A DNA stretch of 9,005 nt from Clostridia bacterium. GTDB lineage: Bacteria; Bacillota; Clostridia; Oscillospirales; QAMX01. This document shows positions 1-5,338 of the stretch, one piece after another (position 1 is the first letter of the stretch; every line of letters starts with the position of its first letter). The position numbers and the translations under genes are program-made. The stretch is from positions 1 through 9,005 of the forward strand of contig JAKSPX010000043.1 in the NCBI GenBank assembly GCA_024404415.1, written 5' to 3'. The notes beneath the pieces were generated by a model, which was not told where the DNA came from, made no database searches, and was given only the letters and a program-made list of their open reading frames with translations.

Positions 1-38
1 CCTTTCGGGTCGATGTGGGCATCGACCCCTACGAAAGG
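1..38. repeat. Interspersed hairpin repeat, copy 1
   Basis: A 9-bp stem (7-15 with 20-28, loop TGGG) is extended after a CTA bulge by outer arms CCTTTCG (1-7) and CGAAAGG (32-38). Bases 4-35 are identical to 5299-5330. A diverged unit in the opposite orientation lies at 5249-5275. It sits downstream of the D,D-carboxypeptidase gene. There is no U-run, so it is unlikely to be that gene's terminator. Nothing else recognisable is seen between 39 and 120. It is best described as a small mobile or REP-like intergenic repeat; the family name is unknown. Confidence 0.8.
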
Positions 39-120
39 ATTCTTCAAAAACGCACTGTCCCGTAGACCAACTATCAATCGCCCGCTCTTCTCACCGCATA
101 TCCCGGCATACTTTCCCGCG

Positions 121-981
121 TTATCCTGCCAGACTGCTGCAGTATTCCTCCAGACACAGCCCGCTTTCGGTGATTTCTTTTGCAAGTTCCCGCCCGACGT
201 AGCGGTAATGCCACGGCTCGTAGATGATGCCGGTCTCGCGGGTCTTCTCCACGGGGTAGCGGATGATGAAGCCATACTCCCAGGCGTGGGCGGTAAGCCA
301 GCGGGAGACGGCGGTGCGCTCCTGCTCGGGTTCCAGAAGCTGGTAGGTCTCGTCCACAATGTCCAGAGCAAGGCCGGTGTGGTGCTCGCTGGTGCCGGGG
401 TAGGCGACGACAGCGGCGGCCTTTTCCTCCGCTTCGGCAAGCGAGAGGCCGGTGAGCATGAACTCGGTCACCTTGGCCTCGTATAGCTCCTGCTGCTTTT
501 CCACCGTCCGGTAGGCCGAACAGATCAAGGGCTTGAGCCCTGCCGCCCGGCAGTCATCCATCATGGCCTGCAGATCGTCGTAGCAGAGCCGGTCGACCAC
601 CATGCCGTAGCGCAAAACCACCGGGTCGATCTCGTAGCCCTCCGGGAGGGGGGTGGAGGCATTGACCAACATCAGAAGGCGCGGGTCGTCGGGCGACACC
701 GTACTTTTTTCCTCTTCCTCTGAGGAGACGTCGGTCTCGCTTTCGGGAAGTGGGTCGAAGGCGTAGTCTTCCTCCTTTTCCTCAGAGCGGCGGGCATGGA
801 GGCGCGCGGCGGCGAAGGTGACGATCAGAAGCAGGCAGAGCGCGAGGATGAGGATGAGCTTTCTTTTCGGGCGGCGCGTCTTTTGGCTGACTTTTGCGTG
901 TGTTCCCGGCGCACGGAGCGCCTCCATCATATAAAATTCCCGGTCCTTTTTCCGGGAAGAACGGCTAAGCGGTAAACGCAT
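121..981 (-). CDS. Membrane-anchored D-alanyl-D-alanine carboxypeptidase, VanY/M15B family
   Basis: This zinc peptidase of the M15B (VanY) family is expected to trim the terminal D-Ala from peptidoglycan stem peptides outside the cell. The 286-residue product has a basic N-terminal tail, one hydrophobic segment (about 41-60), an acidic low-complexity linker (about 67-98) and a C-terminal catalytic domain. The family signatures are intact: SAYRT at 155-159, SxHxxGxAxD at 198-207 (S198, H200, D207) and EPWHYRYVG at 255-263 (E255, H258). H200, D207 and H258 should bind zinc, and E255 should be the catalytic base. The frame extends 8 codons upstream to a TTG at 1005, but the ATG at 981 has a GAGAGG ribosome site 9 bases ahead and is preferred. 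The linker suggests the enzyme is held away from the membrane. It appears to be transcribed alone. It could equally be called YodJ/DacY-like; substrate specificity cannot be read from sequence. Confidence 0.93.
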   Translation of the reverse strand: MRLPLSRSSRKKDREFYMMEALRAPGTHAKVSQKTRRPKRKLILILALCLLLIVTFAAARLHARRSEEKEEDYAFDPLPESETDVSSEEEEKSTVSPDDPRLLMLVNASTPLPEGYEIDPVVLRYGMVVDRLCYDDLQAMMDDCRAAGLKPLICSAYRTVEKQQELYEAKVTEFMLTGLSLAEAEEKAAAVVAYPGTSEHHTGLALDIVDETYQLLEPEQERTAVSRWLTAHAWEYGFIIRYPVEKTRETGIIYEPWHYRYVGRELAKEITESGLCLEEYCSSLAG

Positions 982-1027
982 GATGAATGACCTCTCTTTT
1001 CGCAAGTCTTTGGAATGTAGCTATCAT

Positions 1028-1056
1028 AATATAGAGAGGTATCGGAACGCCAACAA
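1028..1056 (-). promoter_or_regulatory. Probable promoter of the carboxypeptidase gene
   Basis: On the minus strand, TTGTTG (1051-1056) is followed after 17 bases by TATATT (1028-1033). An overlapping alternative is TTGGCG (1048-1053), 16 bases, TATTAT (1026-1031). It lies about 50 bases ahead of the ATG at 981 and just past the terminator of the upstream gene, as expected for a separate transcript. Which pair is used is uncertain. Confidence 0.5.
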
Positions 1057-1081
1057 AGTGGTAAACAAACGGCAAACTCTC

Positions 1082-1123
1082 AAAAAAATATGCACAAATA
1101 TCCCGAAGGATATCTGTGCATAT
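1082..1123 (-). terminator. Rho-independent terminator of the TIM-barrel gene
   Basis: A 16-bp stem (1088-1103 with 1108-1123) closes on a four-base loop and is followed on the minus strand by seven U residues (1082-1088). Read on the minus strand, the loop is UUCG closed by C-G, the very stable tetraloop type, and the only non-Watson-Crick position (1097/1114) becomes a G-U pair. On the plus strand that position is an A-C mismatch. This supports minus-strand function, ending transcription from 1141-2067. Confidence 0.92.
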
Positions 1124-1140
1124 CGTATAACTCTTGAAAA

Positions 1141-2067
1141 TCAGTCCTCGTAAACGCCGTAGGTCTCAAGCATCCATTTGCCGATTTCGTACATCACGTC
1201 GATCTGCTTCTGCTGGATGGCAAGCGGGACGCGGGATAAGTTGTCGCTTGCCGAGGGCAGGGGGCGGGCATTCGGCCAGCTATGTTCCGGGCGGATGGTG
1301 TTGGAGCCTTCAAAGGTGAAATTCCCCTTGTAGCCGATCTCGGTAAGGCCGCGGAGGAGCTGGTCGTAATTGGTGGTACCCACCATGGGCATGACGTGGG
1401 AATCGGCGTCACCGTAGTTATCCTGCACGTGAAGGGCGTGGAGCGCATCACCTAATGCCAGAACGTCGTCATACTGGTTGTTGCCGCGCATGTTGGCGTG
1501 TCCCGTGTCCCAGCAGACGTAGAGGCGCGGGATGCCCGCGAGCTTGACAAATTCGGCAAGCTCCCGCCCGGTGCGGAGGTAGTAGCCCGGGCAGTTCTGC
1601 TCGGCGCTGTTTTCGGTGAGGAGATCGACGCCGGTCTTCTCGGCGTCCTCGGCGAAGAGCTTGTAGAAATCAATGTTGGCTTTCAAGAATTCACTCGGCG
1701 TGGCGCCGGGGATCTGCGCCGCGTGGATGACGGTGTGGGGGATATGGAGCATTTCGCAGGCCCTGAGGGTGTTTTTCGTCGCGGTGATCAGCGCGTCGCG
1801 CTTTTCGCCCTCTTCAAAGTGCACGCCGTCGGGTGAATGGGCCTGCACGAAGTCAAAGCCGTGCTTCCCGGCGAGCGCGAGGCATTCCTCAATCTCGTAT
1901 TTCCAGTCGTCATCCTCTCTGATCCACGGCGAGCCGGGGTAGATGACGTTATAAAAGGACATGTCGATGTGCTTAAAAGAGGTGTCGGCGCAGGCGGCGA
2001 GCGCGGCCGAAACGTCCTTACTTTCGACGTAATGTTCAAAATCGCCCGTAGTGGTGGCAAGCTTCAT
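1141..2067 (-). CDS. Sugar phosphate isomerase/epimerase-like TIM-barrel protein
   Basis: This belongs to the xylose-isomerase-like / AP-endonuclease-2 superfamily, whose members isomerise or epimerise sugars, keto-sugars or inositols using a divalent metal. The 308-residue product is the usual length. Expected metal ligands are visible at barrel strand ends: E152 (LLTEN), D187 and H190 (CWDTGH), H213 (LHVQDN) and E253 (FTFE); H77 (QAHSP) and H115 (VIHAAQ) are also typical active-site positions. The open frame extends 40 codons upstream, but that part lies across the promoter and lacks family features. The ATG at 2067 gives the normal family N-terminus and has a GGGAAAGG site about 11 bases ahead. 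It is transcribed divergently from the ROK/SIS/URO-D-like operon by a matching promoter, suggesting a shared pathway. Which sugar it acts on cannot be told. Confidence 0.9.
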   Translation of the reverse strand: MKLATTTGDFEHYVESKDVSAALAACADTSFKHIDMSFYNVIYPGSPWIREDDDWKYEIEECLALAGKHGFDFVQAHSPDGVHFEEGEKRDALITATKNTLRACEMLHIPHTVIHAAQIPGATPSEFLKANIDFYKLFAEDAEKTGVDLLTENSAEQNCPGYYLRTGRELAEFVKLAGIPRLYVCWDTGHANMRGNNQYDDVLALGDALHALHVQDNYGDADSHVMPMVGTTNYDQLLRGLTEIGYKGNFTFEGSNTIRPEHSWPNARPLPSASDNLSRVPLAIQQKQIDVMYEIGKWMLETYGVYED

Positions 2068-2099
2068 GAAAAACACGACCTTTCCCTGATTTCCAGGGT

Positions 2100-2128
2100 A
2101 TTTTACCACAAACCACGGCGGGATGCAA
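2100..2128 (-). promoter_or_regulatory. Promoter of the TIM-barrel gene (leftward half of a divergent pair)
   Basis: On the minus strand, TTGCAT (2123-2128) is followed after exactly 17 bases by TAAAAT (2100-2105). The predicted start near 2093 gives a leader of about 25 bases. The bases running into the -10, GGTTTGTGGTAAAATA, are nearly identical to the opposite promoter. The two -35 boxes are 17 bases apart (2129-2145). Confidence 0.82.
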
Positions 2129-2145
2129 CCGGAGCATATTTTCGC

Positions 2146-2174
2146 TTGCCACGGGAAAGGGTTTGTGATAAAAT
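2146..2174 (+). promoter_or_regulatory. Promoter of the ROK/SIS/URO-D-like operon (rightward half)
   Basis: TTGCCA (2146-2151), a 17-base spacer, then TAAAAT (2169-2174) preceded by TG at the extended -10 position. The expected start near 2181 gives a leader of about 30 bases before the ATG at 2212. The -10 context GGTTTGTGATAAAATA differs from the leftward promoter at one base. No separate operator palindrome is obvious. Confidence 0.85.
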
Positions 2175-2211
2175 AACGGAAATACAAACGGAAAAGGGAA
2201 GGGACAGAAAA

Positions 2212-3144
2212 ATGCTTCTCGGATTTGACATCGGCGGCACCAAGTGCGGCGTCGTTTTAGGCGACGCGGAGCGCATCTTCAAGGCGGAAAAAATGCCCAC
2301 CGACCGGGCTTTGGGGCCGGACGGCATGCTCATAAAGCTCATGGAAAAGGCGGAAGAGATGCTTCAGGGGGAAAAGCCCGAAGCCATCGGCATCTCCTGC
2401 GGCGGCCCTCTGGATTCCAAAACCGGCGTCATCCTCTCGCCCCCCAACCTCCCGGGCTGGGACGAGGTGCACATCGCCGAAACGCTTTCCGAACGCTTCG
2501 GCTGCCCGGCGCATCTGGAAAACGACGCCAACGCCTGCGCGCTGGCTGAATGGCGCTACGGTGCGGGCAAGGGCAGCGAAAACATGGTGTTCCTCACCTT
2601 CGGCACCGGCCTCGGCGCGGGCCTCATCTTAAACGGCAGACTCTATGCCGGCACCAACGACATGGCGGGCGAAGCCGGCCACATCGCCCTTTCTCCCTTC
2701 GGCCCGGCGGGCTACGGCAAGGCCGGCTCCTTTGAGGGCTTCTGCAGCGGCGGCGGCATCGCTCAGCTCGCGCGCACTCTCGCCGAAGAATCCATTCAGA
2801 ACGGCGTCCGCCCGCTCTATTTCCCGACGCCCGAAACCGAAATCACGGCACGCTCGGTCGCGGAAGCCGCCAAGAAAGGCGACCCGACGGCTTTGAAGAC
2901 CTATTCCCTCTGCGGCGAAATGCTCGGCAAGGGACTTGCCATTCTGGTCGACCTCTTTAACCCCCAGGTCATCGTCATCGGGAGCGTTTTCGCCCGCTCG
3001 GAAGAGCTCCTGCGCCCCTCAATGGAAAAGACGCTTCAAAAAGAGGCGCTTCCCCGCGCGCTCGCGGTCTGCGAGGTGCGTCCGGCCTCTCTCGGCGACT
3101 CGATAGGGGATTACGCCGCATTGGCCGCGGCCATGAATAACTGA
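2212..3144 (+). CDS. ROK-family sugar kinase
   Basis: A ROK (repressor, ORF, kinase) family protein predicted to phosphorylate a hexose or amino sugar with ATP in the cytoplasm. The 310-residue product starts with the phosphate-binding motif DIGGTK (6-11). It carries the catalytic-aspartate segment ENDANA (103-108, D105), a second glycine-rich loop TFGTGLGAG (129-137), and the sugar-binding GEAGH (153-157). There is no N-terminal helix-turn-helix, so it is a kinase rather than a NagC/XylR-type regulator. The usual CxCGxxGCxE zinc cluster is degenerate: at about 167-175 the Cys positions are occupied by Ala/Gly, Tyr and Ser, while the Gly and Glu remain. The frame is open far upstream (to 1837), but the ATG at 2212 follows AAGGGAAGGG and the promoter, and gives a family-standard start. 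First gene of an operon; the next starts 18 bases on. Glucokinase, fructokinase, ManNAc or GlcNAc kinase are all possible. Confidence 0.92.
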   Translation: MLLGFDIGGTKCGVVLGDAERIFKAEKMPTDRALGPDGMLIKLMEKAEEMLQGEKPEAIGISCGGPLDSKTGVILSPPNLPGWDEVHIAETLSERFGCPAHLENDANACALAEWRYGAGKGSENMVFLTFGTGLGAGLILNGRLYAGTNDMAGEAGHIALSPFGPAGYGKAGSFEGFCSGGGIAQLARTLAEESIQNGVRPLYFPTPETEITARSVAEAAKKGDPTALKTYSLCGEMLGKGLAILVDLFNPQVIVIGSVFARSEELLRPSMEKTLQKEALPRALAVCEVRPASLGDSIGDYAALAAAMNN

Positions 3145-3162
3145 TAAAGAAGGAAAAAACCT

Positions 3163-3786
3163 ATGTCCGAACTCTATACCCGTTATCCCTCTCTCAATCC
3201 TTGCAAAGAGGATATTGAAAACGCGATCAAGACCATCATCGCCTGCTACGAAAACGGCGGCAAGCTCTTATTATGCGGCAACGGCGGAAGCGCGGCCGAC
3301 TCTCTGCATATCGCGGGAGAATTGATGAAGGGCTTCCTCAAAAAGCGCCCGATGAGCGAGGAAAAACGGGCGGAAATGAAGAAAAATGCGCCGGAGATCC
3401 CGGACGAGATACTCGATAAACTGCAGGAGGGCCTCCCGGCTATCGCCCTAATGGACAGTGCCGCCCTCTTCACGGCCTTCTTAAACGACGTCGATCCCGA
3501 TCTGGTCTATGCCCAGGGCGTGAACGCGATGGGGCGGGAAGGCGACGTCCTCATTGCCATCTCCACCTCCGGCAACGCGAAAAACTGCCATGCGGCGGCC
3601 TTGACAGCCAAGGCCATCGGCATGAAGGTCATTTCCCTCACCGGTGAGGGCGGCGGCAAGCTTGCAGGTACAGCGGACGTCGCCATCTGCGTGCCGGAAA
3701 AGGAGACCTTCAAGGTGCAGGAGCTGCATCTCCCGGTCTATCACGAGCTCTGCGCCCGCACCGAGGAATATTTTTACGAGAAATAA
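3163..3786 (+). CDS. SIS-domain sugar-phosphate isomerase, GmhA-like
   Basis: A single-SIS-domain protein resembling sedoheptulose-7-phosphate isomerase (GmhA) and the related DiaA group. The 207-residue product has the phosphate-binding CGNGGSAAD (38-46) and STSGN (134-138). Residues matching the zinc site recalled for GmhA are all present: H49 and E53 (HIAGE), Q186 and H194 (QELHLPVYH). This favours a catalytic isomerase over a structural DiaA-like protein. Between E53 and PAIAL (92-96) lies a charged segment of about 30 residues (roughly 62-91, Lys/Glu-rich) that is absent from classical GmhA near this point. The ATG follows AGAAGGA at good distance, 18 bases after the ROK kinase stop, so the two are co-transcribed. 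The partnership suggests phosphorylation followed by aldose/ketose isomerisation. A heptose role is not required; no other heptose genes are present. Confidence 0.88.
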   Translation: MSELYTRYPSLNPCKEDIENAIKTIIACYENGGKLLLCGNGGSAADSLHIAGELMKGFLKKRPMSEEKRAEMKKNAPEIPDEILDKLQEGLPAIALMDSAALFTAFLNDVDPDLVYAQGVNAMGREGDVLIAISTSGNAKNCHAAALTAKAIGMKVISLTGEGGGKLAGTADVAICVPEKETFKVQELHLPVYHELCARTEEYFYEK

Positions 3787-3810
3787 TTAAAAATTAACGG
3801 AGGATAGATC

Positions 3811-4866
3811 ATGCTTATCAGCGAAGAACAGAAAAGACGCTACACCGCGTTCTGGAACCGCGAAGCGACCGACCGCGCCTGCCTCTACCTCACAAGCTGG
3901 GACGGAAGCGCGGGTTTCCCCGGCCCGAAGGACGTCGACCAGCAGTGGGGCGACATGGAATACCGCGAAAAACAGGCGGTCTACAACATGACCCACACCA
4001 ATTTCCACGCCGAGGGCTTCCCGTCGGTCTTCACCAACTTCGGCCCCGGCAGCCTTTCGCCCATCATCGGCGGCAGCTACAAATTCGCGCCCGCGACGGT
4101 CTGGTTTGAAAATCAGCCCTTCTTCGCGGAGGATTGGGAGACCCGTCCCACTCCCGCGATGAACCGTGAAAGCAAAATGTATCAAATGATCGAGGACATG
4201 ACTTCCCGTCACCTCGGCCACAAGGACCTTTTCTTCACCTCCATCAGCGATATCGGCGGCACCTATGATGTCCTCGCGGCTCTCCGCGGCACCGAAAGCC
4301 TGCTTTACGATATGTACGATAACCCGGATGAGATCAAGAAGCTCCGAAACGAGGTCGCGCCGCTCTGGAAGGAATACTATCTCGAATATGCCCCGCGTCT
4401 CATCAAGGAGCAGGGCTGCATGACCTCCTGGATGCCGATCTGGTCGGATAAGACCTATTATCCGCTCCAGTGCGACTATTCGGCCATGCTTTCGCCCGAA
4501 ATGTTCGGCGAATTCATCCTTCCCGACCTCAAGTTTCAGACCGAATACATGGACAGAGCCATCTATCACCTCGACGGGCCGGGCGAACTGCCGCACGTTG
4601 ATCAGCTCCTCTCGCTTCCGCGCCTTTCGGCCATCCAGTGGACCTCGGGCGACGGCAACGACCCCGTCACCGATCCCCGCTGGTATGATCTCTTCCGCCG
4701 CATCCAGGCCGCGGGCAAGGGCATCGTTCTGCTCGGCGCCGACCCGGCGGGCCTTGAGACCCTCTTCAAGAACGTCAGCCAGCGCGGCTTCTTCATTTCC
4801 GCGGGCGTGCGCGACGAACAAGAGGCAAACGAGATCGTCGAGATGGCGAAAAAGTTGAATTTCTGA
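3811..4866 (+). CDS. Uroporphyrinogen-decarboxylase-fold (URO-D-like) protein of unknown function
   Basis: The 351-residue product matches what I know of URO-D-superfamily proteins found outside heme synthesis in gut Firmicutes. Signs are the segment QCDYSAMLSPEMFGEF (220-235), the late YHLDGPGELPHVDQLL (252-267) and IQWTSGDG (275-282), with a C-terminal 'G-aD-aGLETLFK' pattern (309-320). C221 and H253 are conserved-looking and could bind a metal, as Cys/His do in the MtaA/MtbA methyltransferase branch; this is inference. No heme or corrinoid gene is nearby, and the N-terminus does not look like HemE. It follows the SIS gene by 24 bases behind a strong GGAGGA site, so it is the third gene of the operon. 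No signal peptide or membrane segment. No terminator is visible before the tRNA, so the operon may read on to 5038-5076. Substrate unknown. Confidence 0.75.
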   Translation: MLISEEQKRRYTAFWNREATDRACLYLTSWDGSAGFPGPKDVDQQWGDMEYREKQAVYNMTHTNFHAEGFPSVFTNFGPGSLSPIIGGSYKFAPATVWFENQPFFAEDWETRPTPAMNRESKMYQMIEDMTSRHLGHKDLFFTSISDIGGTYDVLAALRGTESLLYDMYDNPDEIKKLRNEVAPLWKEYYLEYAPRLIKEQGCMTSWMPIWSDKTYYPLQCDYSAMLSPEMFGEFILPDLKFQTEYMDRAIYHLDGPGELPHVDQLLSLPRLSAIQWTSGDGNDPVTDPRWYDLFRRIQAAGKGIVLLGADPAGLETLFKNVSQRGFFISAGVRDEQEANEIVEMAKKLNF

Positions 4867-4894
4867 GGAGAATAAAATTATTTTCGCCAAAGGC

Positions 4895-4923
4895 TTGCAT
4901 TTGCGCATCTGATATGCTATAAT
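4895..4923 (+). promoter_or_regulatory. tRNA-Ser promoter
   Basis: TTGCAT (4895-4900), a 17-base spacer and a perfect TATAAT (4918-4923) with TG at the extended -10 position. The start would fall near 4930, about 20 bases before the mature tRNA. This is the strongest -10 in the window, as expected for a stable RNA. Confidence 0.88.
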
Positions 4924-4948
4924 AATCGGGCGTTGAAGAACGCCCCAT

Positions 4949-5038
4949 GGAGAAGTACTCAAGTGGTGAAGAGGCTCCCCTGCTAAGGGAGTAGGTCGGG
5001 TGACCGTCGCAAGGGTTCAAATCCCTTCTTCTCCGCCA
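4949..5038 (+). tRNA. tRNA-Ser, anticodon GCU (reads AGC/AGU)
   Basis: A class II tRNA of 90 bases with encoded CCA. The acceptor stem pairs GGAGAAG (4949-4955) with CTTCTCC (5028-5034). The anticodon stem CTCCC/GGGAG (4975-4979/4987-4991) presents loop CUGCUAA with anticodon GCU at 4982-4984. A long variable arm (about 4992-5010) is typical of serine. The T-arm is AAGGG/CCCTT around TTCAAAT. Discriminator base G is at 5035 and CCA at 5036-5038. All stems pair fully, so it should be functional. Confidence 0.97.
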
Positions 5039-5076
5039 AAAAGCAAAGGCACCCTTTCAGGGTGCCTTTGCTTTTT
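5038..5076 (+). terminator. Terminator after tRNA-Ser
   Basis: A perfect 18-bp inverted repeat (5038-5055 with 5059-5076) with a TTC loop, starting with AAAAAGC and ending GCTTTTT. The U-run forms the 3' arm, and the symmetry makes it work on either strand. Its 3' arm (5060-5077) is repeated exactly at 5195-5212. Confidence 0.9.
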
Positions 5077-5228
5077 GACTTTGAATTGAAGGGATTTGAA
5101 CGGGCGTGTGCAAGAAAACCGTCCGGTGGACGGTTTTCCCACGCCCTGACCGAGCCCGCAGGCGAGAATTCAAATCCCGCCTTTATCCCACAAGGGGTGC
5201 CTTTGCTTTTTGTCTTCAAATCCCTTCT
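5060..5228 (+). repeat. tRNA-Ser-associated repeat patchwork
   Basis: An 18-base direct repeat (5060-5077 and 5195-5212, the terminator 3' arm) brackets a nested inverted repeat. The outer arms are GGGATTTGAA (5091-5100) and TTCAAATCCC (5169-5178), the middle arms GGGCGTG/CACGCCC (5102-5108/5140-5146), and the inner arms an 11-bp stem (5114-5124/5128-5138). The outer arm is the T-arm decamer of the neighbouring tRNA-Ser. After the second direct repeat, 14 bases (5215-5228) equal the tRNA 3' region at 5016-5029. No protein-coding content is evident. Confidence 0.75.
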
Positions 5229-5248
5229 AATAAGTTTAAGCCAAACGT

Positions 5249-5275
5249 GTAGGGGCGGATGCCTACATCCGCCCG
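5249..5275 (+). repeat. Interspersed hairpin repeat, diverged copy
   Basis: Begins GTAGGGGCGGATG. A 9-bp stem (5253-5261 with 5266-5274) has loop CCTA. It aligns with the minus strand of 5299-5330 and 1-38 (GTAGGGGTCGATG...). Two stem positions differ, and both differ on both sides so pairing is kept. Confidence 0.75.
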
Positions 5276-5298
5276 CGTAATGGATAATTACAGAAACC

Positions 5299-5330
5299 TT
5301 CGGGTCGATGTGGGCATCGACCCCTACGAA
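5299..5330 (-). repeat. Interspersed hairpin repeat, copy 2
   Basis: These 32 bases are identical to 4-35. The stem is 5302-5310 with 5315-5323 and the loop TGGG. With the unit at 5249-5275 it forms a tail-to-tail pair 23 bases apart. Confidence 0.8.
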
Positions 5331-5338
5331 CGTTCATC

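Noticed and set aside
13..486. Plus-strand open frame of 157 codons at the left edge
   Set aside because: It overlaps the intact VanY-type gene on the other strand and starts inside a hairpin repeat.
2068..2211. Possible riboswitch in the divergent intergenic region
   Set aside because: Both leaders are only about 25-30 bases from the predicted start to the ATG, too short for a riboswitch, and no terminator hairpin is present.
2212..3144. ROK protein as a transcription repressor of the divergent genes
   Set aside because: The protein starts directly with the DIGGTK phosphate motif. The upstream extension of the frame shows no helix-turn-helix and lies over the promoter.
3787..4962. Long minus-strand open frame (391 codons) opposite the URO-D-like gene
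   Set aside because: It mirrors the whole plus-strand gene, has low-complexity Glu/Arg/Val/Ala composition typical of an antisense frame in GC-rich DNA, and lacks a ribosome site. The plus-strand protein has clear family motifs.
1..5330. Possible CRISPR array from the repeated 32-base unit (4-35, 5299-5330)
   Set aside because: The copies are 5 kb apart with genes between them, lack spacer-like regularity and have no cas genes nearby.
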